Assembly (NCBI GenBank): GCA_032718475.1
Contig: JAUCBJ010003873.1
Coordinates: forward strand, 1-53,844
Reading direction: 5' to 3'
Source: Nemertoderma westbladi
Lineage: Eukaryota; Xenacoelomorpha; Nemertodermatida; Nemertodermatidae
DNA: 53,844 bases
Positions 22,003-33,343 of the stretch are shown piece after piece; position 1 is the first letter of the stretch, and each line of letters begins with the position of its first letter. The notes beneath the pieces are model-generated. The model saw only the letters and a program-made list of their open reading frames with translations, had not been told where the DNA came from and did not search any database. Position numbers and translations under genes: made by a program.

Positions 22003-22950
22003 TTACGTTATGGAGTCCCTAGATATTTGTCGGATTAGGGAAGTGGTCGTAGGAAGAGTATCTTGCCTTCCATAGTTTCCGGACAGTTTTCGGTCTCTTT
22101 CCAGTAAACATAAACGACTAGCTGGGCGATTGAGTTGTTGTGTTACTTTCTCCGCTCCCTTGGCCTGTCTAATCTTCACCGGGTTAAGATGAGGAGGCCA
22201 TTCTTCTTCTTCTTTACTTAAGAAGTCGGATCCACCTAACCAGCCTGGAGTATCTATCAGTTCTTGAGGAGTTGCTCCTCTGGAAGCGATGTCGGCTGGA
22301 TTAATCGTCCCAAGGCAATGTCTCCATTGATCTACATTGGAGTTAATATCGTCATTATCTGAGGAGTATGGTGTTTCCTCAGTTGGATCGTCCACATCAC
22401 TGCTCTCCACTTCCCATTCCTTTACTTGGTATACCTGTTGTTGAGGTAATCTCTCTTTGAGAGTTCTACGGGAAGGGCCAGTGAAGTACCAACCTACTCT
22501 AGTTCTTACCGCATAGGTTTGTAGTGGCTGCGGTTGAGCAGGCCGTTTCTCCAATGTCTCGAGCGCCTCATGCGCGTTTTGGCCGATGAGTATTTGCACT
22601 CCAGGATAATCTGTCTGGAATCGAGGTATCTTAAGATGTTGGATGCTCTCATCCTCGTCCCAATTATAAAGGTCTGCTTGGGTAGTAGCGAAGTTCTTTA
22701 TAGCCACCATTTTTACCGACCTTATACCTTGTGCTCCTAATTTATCCTGGGGGGTGGACAACACACCTACATAGTAATCTGCCGTTAGGGTAGATTTCCA
22801 AACCTGCATAATTCCTGACATATTCAATTTAGTCCGGAATTTGGGTTGTCCAGCAAAGATATCTTCGGCTAGTTCTTGATCGATGAATGATTCCTGTGCT
22901 GCCGGAGTCAAGGAGGGCGTTCTCTGATCGGTAACTTTTGTTAGGACCAT
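22003..22950 (-). pseudogene. BEL protease C-terminal part fused to an RNase H-integrase linker remnant
   Basis: A 315-codon frame. Residues from about 20 to 200 follow the DUF1758-type aspartic protease region after its active site (AGQPKF, NMSGIMQVWKST, QILIGQNAHEALE, then YAVRTRVGWYFTGP). At about 22327 the sequence jumps to WRHCLGTINPADIASRGATP, a signature normally lying after reverse transcriptase and RNase H in BEL/Pao pol. The whole RT and RNase H are therefore deleted in frame at this joint. The C-terminal ~60 residues are degenerate and no integrase catalytic core follows. The related plus-strand copy at 51291 onward continues into RT where this copy jumps. Confidence 0.8.
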
Positions 22951-24502
22951 GAACTCTTACCTGCACTACAGGAAATTCTCTGATTCCTACGTTGGAAGTT
23001 GGAGCTTTCCAAGATGGTTGTCTGGCAAAAGTAGTTGGGGGGAACTCATTGTCGGTGTCCTTTTCATAAGTAAGTGCTCGATACACTGAGGTATTTATTA
23101 GGTAACAGGATTCGTTGGCGTCGGAGAATTCGTCAGTATAGAATCCTTCCATCTCAGACTCTTGATCAGTGTCATTTACATCACTGAATTGGACATGTAG
23201 TTCGGGCTCACTTACCTGACTCGGGTTGTCTCGTTCGAACTCACTGTGTAACAAGATGTGATGTTTCGCGCCACACTTTGCACACTTTACGTCGGAGTAA
23301 CAGGTTCGCCGTTGGTGTCCTGATCTGAGGCAATTATAGCATAACCGCTTATTCCACAGGACTGTACGTCTGTCTACAAGGGATTTCTTTAGAAATTCAG
23401 CACACGCACTCAAACGGTGGGGCCCGTCGCACAGTGTACATTTTGGTTTGATGTTACTCACTTTACCTTGGGTAACTTGATGCACTCTCGTTCTTTCTTC
23501 GGGCTTTCTTCCGTGAATTCTCTTAGGAGACGTAGGAGGAGTTGTTGTTACCTGTTCTCTCCTGTCACTGGTTCGAGACTTGTATTTACTTACGTCTTTA
23601 TAGGTCTTGTTGTCATAGTAAGATTTTGCTGTGTCTTTCCCGCTGTCCTCTTCTTGAAAAGCTTGGCTTTCGCCGTCGTCAGTATAACACACCGGTATTA
23701 TCCTTCTCCTAGAAACGGGTTTCTCACTTACCTTATTTTCCGATGTTTTCTCTCTGGACTGCTTTATGAGTTGTAATTTTACTTCACTATCTAAGAAGGA
23801 CATGAGATCAGCCATGGTAGGGCTTCGTCGTTGCTGTTCATTCATATACAACACTTTCTTGTCCCAGCGTGTACATACTCCACCCTTTGGTAAAGTAGAG
23901 ACTACGGCTCCAATAACCATGGAACTCTGATATTCATGAGACTTACCTAACCAGTCCAATTGTCTACAGATTTCCTGAATCTCATCGGAAAACTCTATAA
24001 TACCGCTACTAAGGAAGTTTCGGGGGGCTACTAATTTTGCATACAAATACTTAGCTATGTTATCCTTGTTACCATACCTGATGTTTAATGTATCCCAAAC
24101 TTGTCTTAATCCTTCTGGATGTCCAATAAACTTTAACGCCATTAACTTGGGAGGTCCTTCCAAGCACTTGATGAGGAACCTAAGTTTCTCTCCGTTAGAT
24201 AGTACAGAGTTCTGTATGCTATCTTTGTAATATTCATTGAAAGGTAACCATTTCATCTCATCTCCATTGAATTTAACGATCTCTCCCACTTTGACCGCTT
24301 GGCAGGCTTCTGTTCTAGCCATCTGACGCGTAAAGCTTTCTTGGGCCATCGTGTTATTTAATATCGAATTATCGGTATATAAATTTCTCGGATCATTGTC
24401 AGGTCTATAGGGAATATCATTAATAACAGGTCTATAATCACCCTTAATAGGGTTTGCTATAGGAGTTTCTACTTCACTAGCAGTATAGATGCGTGTAGGC
24501 AT
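22829..24502 (-). pseudogene. BEL gag C-terminal region, zinc knuckles and protease active site
   Basis: A 557-codon frame holding the DUF1759-like gag domain (LPFNEYYKDSIQN, LIKCLEGPPKLMALKFIGHP, QVWDTLNIRYGN). After a charged linker come three zinc knuckles (CTLCDGPHRLSAC, CYNCLRSGHQRRTC, CAKCGAKHHILLH), an acidic stretch and the protease motif LLDSGSTG. Right after that motif a one-base-type frame break ends this frame; the rest of the protease is in the overlapping frame that begins at 22950. At the 5' side an 8-bp duplication near 24497-24510 breaks the junction with the preceding frame. In an intact element this would be one gag-pol polyprotein that forms the particle and matures it. 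Confidence 0.85.
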
Positions 24503-25650
24503 GTAGGCTCCACACCTTCCGCATGTAATACTTCAGACCTAACAGGTTGACACAATGTTACAGGGGGTATTGGTATGCCTTTTTGTATATTGACTAATTT
24601 GTCGCGTTCCAGTGCGATACTTTGCTGCACTTCTTGCAATTCTGCCCTACCTTCCCTTACTGTTCCCTTAAGCTGGTGGACAGTCTCCTGCATCTGTCCG
24701 AGCAGGAGGTTCATCCCCCGCCGTCCCTCCTCTACCCACTCGACCGCCGAAGCGGGAGTCGCCAACATTGTAGCGGGCCGACGCTGGACGACGGGAGACA
24801 AATCTTTGATTTCTCTCTCTGCTATCAGGACAGGGATATTCTCCTGGACTGTTCTATCGGGTACAGGCAGTGTAGTACTATGTAAAGGGAATTTAGAGTT
24901 AAGCTCTGGAAGTACAGGGGTCTCTAACACAGAAGTGACTTTGGGAACGACAGGCCTAATTATTTCAGGCTCATCAACTATTGTAGGGAGTCTTTTGACC
25001 TGAATAGTTTGGTCTGTGGGTTCCGTACTACCTAAGTCTGTGCTAGCTAGCTGTCTTCTAACAGCTGGGGGCAAATCAGGCAATTTGTGACGGTGAGATG
25101 TTTTTCTACGCCTGCTTAGACGAGATCTATTTCCTCCGCCTTCAGGATCGGTGGTTTCGCTTTCTTCCGATGATGTGTATCCCTGGCGTTTGGGAGTAGA
25201 TTTTCTCATCATCTGCATGTGACTAGCAGTTAACTGTTTATTTATGTTGTCTTGCGTCTCTTGCAGATTTTCCAACTCCAGTTGGGTAGTCTCCTCAGAC
25301 GCTCTCCGTTCTGCTTCTGCCACTGCCTTTGCTGCCTTTCTTTCCACTTCTGCTTCTGCCATTGCCGCTGCTACTGCTGCTGTCTTTCTTTCCACTTCTG
25401 CTTCTGCCATTGCCGCTGCCGCTGCTGCTGCCTTTCGGTCCACTTCTGCTTCTGCCATTACCGCTGCTACTGCTGCCGCCTTTCGTTCCTCAATCCGTCT
25501 TTTCTTTACTTGTTCTTCTTGGACTCTAGTGAGGCGGAGTTTTTCATCAAATTCAGCTTGGTTAGCAGCTAACATTTCAGCATCGATTGAGTCTAACACA
25601 CGCTGGGTTCCTTCACTATTAGGGGAAAGTCCAGACAGCCGTCTCCTCAA
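24469..25650 (-). pseudogene. BEL gag central region, Ala/Glu coiled coil
   Basis: A 393-codon frame. It starts with a helical segment (EELRRRL-like continuation of the previous frame), then about 100 residues of Ala/Glu/Lys/Arg repeats such as MAEAEVERKAA. These are predicted coiled coil or single alpha-helix and are encoded by a degenerate 45-bp tandem repeat at about 25310-25490. A Ser/Thr/basic segment and a second coiled coil near the end follow. The frame ends after an 8-bp insertion that shifts it away from the next gag segment. Confidence 0.75.
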
Positions 25651-25661
25651 CTCTTCGTCTC

Positions 25662-26657
25662 CTAGGAATCGCGATAGTCAGACAGATAAATGTCTATGGC
25701 GTCTCTCGTTCGTGGTCTCTCTGCGGTCTCTTCGCCTTCCACTCGAGAAAGGGTGGCATCGGTTGGTTCTTCATAGGTTAGTCTCTCAGACAGCTGGGAT
25801 TTCCACTGGTCCGTTTCTTGTACTTTGAGACCTACCCGCTGGAACCAAGTTTTGACAGCAACCTGCAGCGACGTGTCCTGTCTTCTTTTGGAAGTTTCCT
25901 CAAAAGCTGATAGGATTAGTCGAATGCGTAGGGTTCTTTCGCGTACTTGGTATAGCAGTTCTTCCTGCTCTTGAGGTCCTTGGGGTTGTCGAAACAGTTG
26001 TTCTTCTAATCGCTCTAAGGTGCTGAAGAATCCCTGCACATATCCTGCTGCCGACCTCTTCCAAACAGCTGGATCCATCGTATCTTTAGCCACTCCCATC
26101 CTGTGTATATCTTCCCAAGTAGCCTCGGACAGATCTAACGGGAGTCCGGGTCCGGGAAAGTTCCATTGTGACTCGACAATAGACCTCAATTCTTCCCTGG
26201 CGTATCCCGCATAATTATCTTGGGTCGCTCGCTTATTTCTCGCCCAATCGGCTTGATGTTCCTCCACCGCAATCAATATAGTAGTTAGCACTGCGGCAGG
26301 AAGGGTGAGAAGGGGGTCCGAGTAGGCTTTAGCCGCCATCTGCAATCCGCGTTCGGGGGTCAGCTCGACAGTATCCGAATTACTGGAGCTATCGGATCGC
26401 TGGGAACAAGTTTCTTGACTAGGCTGTTGCTGCTGTGGGACAGCTGGTTCCTGGTTCCGTTTGACTTGGGCCCGAGTGCCGATGATAGACCTACGGTGTT
26501 GGATTAGCTTAGGGTCTGATACTTCTACTGGAGGGATGACCTTTCTTTCAGTAGGAGGTGAGCTGAACTCCTTTCTTAATCGCTCCATACTCCTATCTGT
26601 GTCACAGATGGTTGTATCGATTAGACTGTCTGATAGGTTTTGCTGGGTGTCAGACAT
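25662..26657 (-). pseudogene. BEL gag N-terminal region
   Basis: A 331-codon frame starting MSDTQQNLSDS, matching the start of the plus-strand copy (48427, MSDTKQNLSDS). Length and order agree over the whole frame, including WNFPGPGLP, AVWKRSAAGY and RILILSAFEE-like segments. It ends prematurely by a small deletion near 25665 relative to the other copy; the next frame continues the protein. Alpha-helical, no catalytic motif; presumed structural Gag. Confidence 0.8.
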
Positions 26658-28882
26658 GTTTAGCTATACAGTTGAATGCTTACTGCTATAGTTACAGTTA
26701 AAGCAAGTCTAGTAATTCAGTATGACCGTTGGCTTAGTACCGGTAATTTATTGCAGTATATTAGAATACCGGTATGCACTTATAATTTATATAAGTATTG
26801 TAAACTAGGTTTGTCACAGAGTACCGGTATATAAATTTAGCACAAATATATAAATATATAATAGGCCTATCGTGAATACCGGTATGCAGCTGACACTTAT
26901 AGTATATAAGTATAATTCTGGACTAGAATTAATTACAGAGTACCGGTATGATTTCAGCCTAAATTTATCGAATAAATATAATAAGCCTATTGTAAATACC
27001 GGTATGTCAATTATTTTAAAATAATTGAATTTCTGAATGTTAGGGGTTACTTGGTTACTTTACTTACTTTATTACCGTTATTTAAGCAGTAGTCCAACTG
27101 ATATGGAGACCTAGTTGTTGTATGGCAGGCCTACTATTTATAAATCGTTTGAGTTGATTTATAATATATATATACCCGTTTAAAAGGGGTTTTGTCAATA
27201 TTTGAAATAAATTTTATTATTTCCGGGGGAGTCACTACACAGAAGCTGTGCGCTCTCAGTGAAGTGCTACCTATGGGACACTAAAACAGATAATTCTAAT
27301 TTACCTAAGTTACTTAATACTACAAATTGCTTACGATACGGGTGAGATTAAATCTCTAATTAAACACAACAAAATATTACGTACGAATTTTTAGGGTAAT
27401 TTTACAGGAAGTCTACAAACCAGTCTAACAAAGGGTTAGAATTCGGTTTATTACAACGGACAGGGTACTACGGTATTTGAAAATAATAAGTAGTAGTAAA
27501 TATATTGCACTGTCCAGATAGGAAAATACCACCGCCTGACGACCTATAGCCGTATCGCTATAGGTACTACGTTATGTATCACGGAGTGTTCCTACCTAGA
27601 AGTTAATTACCGCGGACTACCAGATCCAACGTGCCTATTAACCACTTTACAACACAAATATACTGCCTACACACTAATTACTTTCGGAAAGCACTGTACA
27701 CTAAACCCTAAATTAGGTACAAGTACTGGTACAACAAATAATCAGTAGTTAAATATACTTGAACAGTTAAAAGAACCACGGCATCTGCTGGAGTGACCGA
27801 AGCACAAAGTCACCAGTCTTTTCCTACGCCAAGCAGCCCGTGTAGTACCGGGGTTAATTTAACTATAACGGTATGTGTAACAAACACAATTACTGTAGGA
27901 ATAAACTTGGGGACATGAATGTTGCGAATAATCGCATAAACTCTGAATAATAAATATTACGCTACCCGTACAGAATACTCAAACAAAATACAAACCAAAC
28001 GCTGGCAGACTACCACCAAGCCTAAATAAACTACAGTATGTGCAGATTCCAAAATGGTTAGTTAGTATGCGTTCTAACACGGTAGTACGACTTATTCTTT
28101 AAGAGGGGATTGACCTTACAGCTATGGCTGCCCCAACTTACTAACTGGCACTCTATCGGACAAACTCTACACACGCAGCAATCTCTTCAGACCTAATAAT
28201 AGCTAGACAACAATCCAGCCTACAAAATATCTGAGTAATAACTATTACGGTACCTGAACAGACCACACAAACAAACACAGGCCAAAACGTTGGCAGAATA
28301 CTGTCAAGCCTAAATAAACTACAGTATGTGCAGATTCCAAAATGGTTAGTTAGTATGCGTTCTAACACGGTAGTACGACTTATTCTTTAAGAGGGGATTG
28401 ACCTTACAGCTATGGCTGCCCCAACTTACTAACTGGCACTCTATCGGACAAACTCTACACACGCAGTAATCTCTCCAAACCCAACAACAATCCGACAACA
28501 GTCCGGCCTACAATTATCTGAACAATCTGAGCAGACTTACACGTCTTCAGCTCAATATTAACTTACATGTAAATAAAACTGACAGAAATAAGTAAGCTCC
28601 AAAAGAAACAAGGGGTGACAGTCCCTAATCTCTTAAACAGCCTACCGGTATGCAATAATCAAATCGAATAATACTAATGTACTTATACTGGAAGTACCGG
28701 TTAGGACAGTTGGGCCTACGGACCTACAGAAGTACCGGTTCTGGCAGTTGGACCTACGGACCTACAGCAGTACCGGTTCTGGCAGTTGGGCCTACTGACC
28801 TACAGAAGTACCGGTTCAGGTTTACCGGTCGACAGGTACTTTCAACTTTATTGCTTACTGCAATAAAGTCAATAACTGTTAT
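26658..28882 (-). other. Repeat-bearing 5' leader of the minus-strand BEL element
   Basis: 2.2 kb without ORFs. From the LTR inward: (1) three ~46-bp units with ACCGGTTCTGGCAGTTGG (about 28690-28825); (2) a 288-bp direct repeat (28021-28308, repeated from 28309 to about 28500); (3) near gag, ACCGGTATG-centred repeats of about 110-120 bp (26733-27010). All three classes also occur in the plus-strand copy's leader. No TGG-type tRNA primer site is seen next to the LTR (28882 downward). Confidence 0.7.
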
Positions 28883-30141
28883 TGTACGCGCTTTTGAAGA
28901 CCTTTAGCAGTTTAACCTGCCAAAATTTATATGTCTTTTGGTTTATAAATAGACTTTAGAAGATGACAAATATTTAATACCAATAAACACAACATTAGCA
29001 GAAGCCAGCCTAGTGCGCGTCCATTCACCCGCTGGATATACCCGGGAGACTGGATTCTGAGGGCTTAGATTATTATTGCAGTGTAAGCTTACTGTATTGT
29101 ATTATTCGATTGATCGTTAATAAATTTCTGACTAATATTATTTACTTTCGGGAAATATTAACAGTTCCTTTAGGACGTGGCGCTCTATCTAGGTAAACAG
29201 AGATATGACTTATACTAATCACAACGGCAAGTCGGTAAGGCTTATGATTCACGTATGAGGCGCATTCTTTAGGAAATGCTTAGTTATCAGTCACAATCAT
29301 GCACACTACCGGTAACACACAATACTGCTCACTAATTTGCCGACCGTCAATGAATTTTATCATATATAAAGAGAACAGCAACGAATCATGTAGTGCTTAC
29401 CAAATAGCATTAAGTTCACTACAAACCACAACAATATAAGTCGCAATCGCTATATATAACCCGTCTCTCTAACCTGTAGTGTATCAAGAAAATTGGGAAA
29501 TTTGGGTTCTTTATATATGTTCTCCAAATAATATTCGACCAACTAATACAAAATATGACAACAGTAAAAGCATTAAGACGGTAGGTTAAGATATGATATG
29601 AATGATATGTTATGACAAGATATGCACTGATAACAGTTATACGCTCTATAATTTAAGCCTACTAATGTTTCTTCTAAAGTATGAAACGAATTGACTCTAG
29701 AGCCGGTGTTCCTGGCCTAGATAGCAACAACACAACAGTATCACCAAAAAAACAGTAAGACTGAACACTCCCAGTATGATCGGCCGAATACCTCCACATC
29801 GACAGAAAAAATCGCTCTGATTGGCTTAAGCCAAACAAAGAACCATGTGTCCAATGGCTGTTCCCATGTCAGCAACCAGCTGTTAGATGTCGTAATATGA
29901 ATCATCAAGGCTAAGCTGTGTAAAGGTATTTGGTGCATTGCCGGTTTTTTGCCTTACCATGTCCGCCAAAACACGTATATAGAAGAATGACTTTTATGTC
30001 CGTTAAAACACCTATAACGGTACCTTGCGGGCAAGGGGAATATATATATAGTTAGAGAGCCTTTTAGAGTATTCCAGCGCCTGGGGGGAAACTGGATTGC
30101 GAAGCAAAAGGGGCCAGTTATATCCCACAGAAGCTTTTACA
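28883..30141 (-). repeat. 5' LTR of the minus-strand BEL/Pao element
   Basis: 1259 bp, a near-perfect copy of 17579-18836. By eye it differs by one extra A in an A run near 29751, a G/T difference near 29774 and a T/G difference near 30130. It carries the element promoter by analogy; a TATATA-containing stretch lies near 30040-30050. Confidence 0.93.
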
Positions 30142-30146
30142 CTGTG

Positions 30147-31170
30147 GCTGTGTGCGTGCAGGTGCTGAGGTGTGGTGTGTGGTGGGGTGGGCCCATTTTC
30201 CGAGTAGGGCCTAATAAAAATTAAGACTGAAAATGGCAGAATGGTAGGCCTACCTACTGACCTACCGGTACGGGTACAGTATCAGCCCGTAGTGGAATAA
30301 TTACAAAATGTGCAGCTGGATGTGCTCCAGACAGCCAGATATTATGCAGTTATGAAAATCGCGCCGCGACATACTGCAGTAACGGTACCGAGGCTGTAGC
30401 CTGTGTACTGCAGTACTGGCTGACTGGTGTCTGGGTGTAGGTCTATTATGTAATCATTCTACCAGTTCATAGTTCTTCAACAATTTCAGCAACCACTAGA
30501 TCATTCGAGCAATGAATTAATTCTGATTCACAATTCATAAAATTTGGCTGAATTTCACGTGGCTGCGTGGGCTGGTGGCCGAGCCGCACTATTGAAAAGT
30601 TTTATTTCCGGCGCCGAACGCAGCGCCGGCCGCCGGGTGCAAAAAATCGTACGCCGGCCCTTCAAATCTGCAGTGGGCTGTCTGTTATAAAAATCAAATA
30701 TCAAATCAGCCTGTATTCACTGAAATACGGTATGATATCGCATTCGAATAGGATGCCATAACAAAGTAATAGATATAGAGATACTGTACCAAAATAAAAG
30801 AATGAGGACTTGGATATTTTATTATTTTAATCTTTATATATATTATTTCTTGCCTGTCAAATAATTTACCGCAATGAATTATTGTGAGAACATTTAATAT
30901 TTAAACATGTAGCCCCCTTAAACAGGGAGACTGTTTAACTGATGGTGTCTAAAAGAGTAGTCTGTTTCTTCTAATACGAGGACATCAACGGAGAGCTGTG
31001 ATATGTTGAGATTAATGTAACAAAATTTACCTTCTTTACTTATCAGGACCTATATTCACAATGTATGTATACCTTATCTAATTCAAAACAAATAAGTTGT
31101 ACAACTTTACACAAAGATGAATAAGTATTATTATTAGAAATGCATAGAAAATATAATCAATAATACATAT
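30147..31170. other. Non-coding stretch right of the BEL element
   Basis: GT-rich near 30150-30200 and a GC-rich patch at 30600-30660 (GGCGCCGAACGCAGCGCCGG). No ORF or RNA gene recognised. Confidence 0.4.
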
Positions 31171-31386
31171 GGGGGGGGGGGGGGGGGGGGGGGCTGGACG
31201 CAATAAATATTCATCCCTCTTTCAGTGGAAATTGGACGCAAATAACAGCTGATAACTCCCTATTGTTTTGGTTTAAATAAAGTGCCACACTGCCTCTGTA
31301 ACCTGCTCCTTTCCAAAAATTGAGAATTTAACATTGAGGCGGGATATTAATTCGCCAAGATGGGATTTGCGTCCAGTTTCCCCCCT
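31171..31386. mobile_element. Foldback element, copy D
   Basis: Starts with a G tract (31171-31193) followed by CTGGACGCAA; the right end reads TTGCGTCCAGTTTCCCCCC (31367-31385), so the ends pair. A second GGACGCAAAT lies at about 31223. The centre holds the second half of the dispersed core (31261-31313). Confidence 0.5.
31261..31313 (+). repeat. Dispersed core repeat, copy D
   Basis: Matches the core's second half: TATTGTTTTGGTT, then GCCTCTGTAACCTGCTCCTT with a few substitutions and an insertion between. Confidence 0.6.
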
Positions 31387-31544
31387 GTCTCCAATAATTA
31401 CATATGGGCGGGGTGTATATAGGAGGGAGATACTGCTACGGGCTCCAGGTCTGTTATCTCACTTTCATAGATTTCGCTCTCTAGAGGCAGACTGGAAAAC
31501 TGCAGACCGATTACCGACCCCACAAAGACACAGGATGTGGGCGA

Positions 31545-32580
31545 GCCAAGAAGTAAGGTGAGCCTTAGCGCAGGGTCACCATTCATGAACCTGTTCGATC
31601 TGTCGCTCCGTTGATCTGTCGTGTCCAATATTTAAACGTTAATAATAACTCAGCCAATCCTCGATGAAATCTAACCAATCTTGGTACACATGTTGTTTGG
31701 CACAAGTTAAAAAATTTGAATTTGGGTGTGGCCTTCGAGAAGCTAAGATAAAAGCAGTTAATTAGTTAATTTATTAATTGCGGTAAAAACAGAATTTTCA
31801 AGCCTGTCTTTTAAAGGAAATTAATTATTCAATAATTATACCTAACAATTATACAGCTGTAATCCCCATACCCCCATTCCATTAGAGTTTTTAATTAGTT
31901 CAAGTGATTTGATTTAAGAAATGTGTTTTTAATTGATCTAAACATTAATAACTTAATAAAATGCCTCTTTTCTCCGCGCTACTTCAAATTCCCCATTAAA
32001 GTCTGTAGGGATAATTCCATCATCTCCAGTCCACCTCACCACTCGAGCAATGGTGCTTGATCTAGTGCCCGGCTGGGAACCAGTCCACCGCGCCACTCAG
32101 TAATGGGGCTTGCTCTAGTGCCTGGCTGGGAACCAGTCCACCTCAGCACTCAGCAATGGTGATTGCTCTAGTACCTGGCTAGGAACCAGTCCACCTCACC
32201 ACTCGAGCAATGGTGCTTGCTCTAGTGCCTGGCTGGGAACCAGTCCACCTCACCAATCAGCAATTGTGCTTGCTCTAGTACTGTAGTGCCTGGCTGGGAA
32301 CCAGTCCACCTCACCACTCGAGCAATGGGGCTTGCTCTAGTGCCTGGCTAGGAACCATTCCACCTCATCACTCAGCAATGGTGCTTGCTACAGTATAGTG
32401 TCTGGCTGGGAACCATTCCACCTCACCACTCGAGCAATGGTGCTTGCTTGCTCTAGTGCCTGGCTGGGAACCAGTCCACCTCACCACTCGAGCAATGGTG
32501 CTTGCTCTAGTGCCTGGCTGGGAACCAGTCCACCTCACCACTCAGCAACGGGGCTTGCAACGGGGGAGCAACGGGGCTTG
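31545..32580 (+). repeat. Dispersed repeat family R1 with minisatellite tail
   Basis: 31600-31990 is the forward counterpart of 10450-10965, and 31545-31680 is similar to 32930-33080. Its right end leads directly into the expanded minisatellite at 32028-32560. No convincing ORF; the frames at 32398-32644 run through the minisatellite. Confidence 0.6.
32028..32560. repeat. Minisatellite, about ten units of 50-60 bp
   Basis: Units read CTGGCTGGGAACCAGTCCAC, then CTCACCACTCGAGCAATGG and TGCTTGCTCTAGTGC, with small indels. A single related unit is present in the R1 copy at 10460-10520, so the array expanded at this locus. Confidence 0.85.
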
Positions 32581-32929
32581 CCACCTCGCTTTCTCATTTT
32601 TTCAATTTCTGAACAAAACCGTAATATTACATCTTCATAAATGAACAGAAATTCATCGAATTCGGTGCGGGCGGACTGTAATATGGCAAGCAGGTGAGAT
32701 GAGGACTCGTGTATTTGAACGGAATCGTCTGCCAAAGATATTGTGCGAGCAAACGCTGACTTTCTAGCATTTCTTACATCTACATGATAATATTATACTT
32801 TGATCACATTACTGTACCGGTACCATACAGTTTAGTTTGTGAAGTAAATGCAAAGTTTCTTATAAAATTACGTTCTTCATGGCCTAATCTAGTAGGCCTT
32901 TACGTTCTTTTATAAAACAAGTCGTACTG

Positions 32930-33080
32930 AGGGGCGAGCGACGAAGTAAGTGATATTTACTTCGAGGGTAGGCCGTAGGGGTACCATTAATCAACCTGTC
33001 GCGTCGTTCCGAATATTTGAAGGCTAATAGCCAAATCAATCCTGGAATGTAACCGAACTGGTATACAATATAGTAACTAT
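32930..33080 (+). repeat. Dispersed repeat family R1, short fragment
   Basis: GGGCGAGCGACGAAGTAAG ... CATTAATCAACCTGTCG ... GAATATTTGAAGGCTAATA parallels 31548-31640 with substitutions. No ORF. Confidence 0.45.
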
Positions 33081-33343
33081 AGTAACAACTGCATAAATAT
33101 TACAAATGAACTAAATGTGGGGGTTTAACGCACCACCTGATCGACTATATACGCGCAGTACAAATTAATGTGTCGTGCCTCGTGCTGCGCGAAGGCCTCA
33201 CGGTGTAAGTATTTGCTAAGAAGTAAATAATTAACAATTTAATAATAATTATTTCTAAATATAATATTATTAGGTCCGGTAAATATTATTATTAAAACAA
33301 AGGTTCATGATTCTATAACCTCAGCACCAGGGCACTGCAGTAA

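Larger units (their letters stand above)
17579..30141 (-). mobile_element. BEL/Pao LTR retrotransposon, complete but pol-deleted
   Basis: A 12,563-bp insertion bounded by direct LTRs (17579-18836 and 28883-30141) and a 5-bp target duplication CTGTG (17574-17578 and 30142-30146). Read on the minus strand the order is 5' LTR, a 2.2-kb leader with tandem repeats, gag (DUF1759-like), zinc knuckles, a DUF1758-type aspartic protease, a short remnant from the RNase H-integrase junction, a 1.6-kb non-coding stretch, an accessory zinc-knuckle ORF, a GGGAGCGG purine stretch (18837-18844) and the 3' LTR. The gag-protease region carries three frame breaks. The reverse transcriptase and integrase are missing. 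The two LTRs differ by about two substitutions and one 1-bp indel by eye, so the insertion is young despite its coding damage. Confidence 0.93.

Noticed and set aside
28021-28510. CRISPR-like direct repeats in the BEL leader
   Set aside because: Only two long (288-bp) units with no regular short repeat-spacer pattern; this is an LTR-element leader in a eukaryotic genome.
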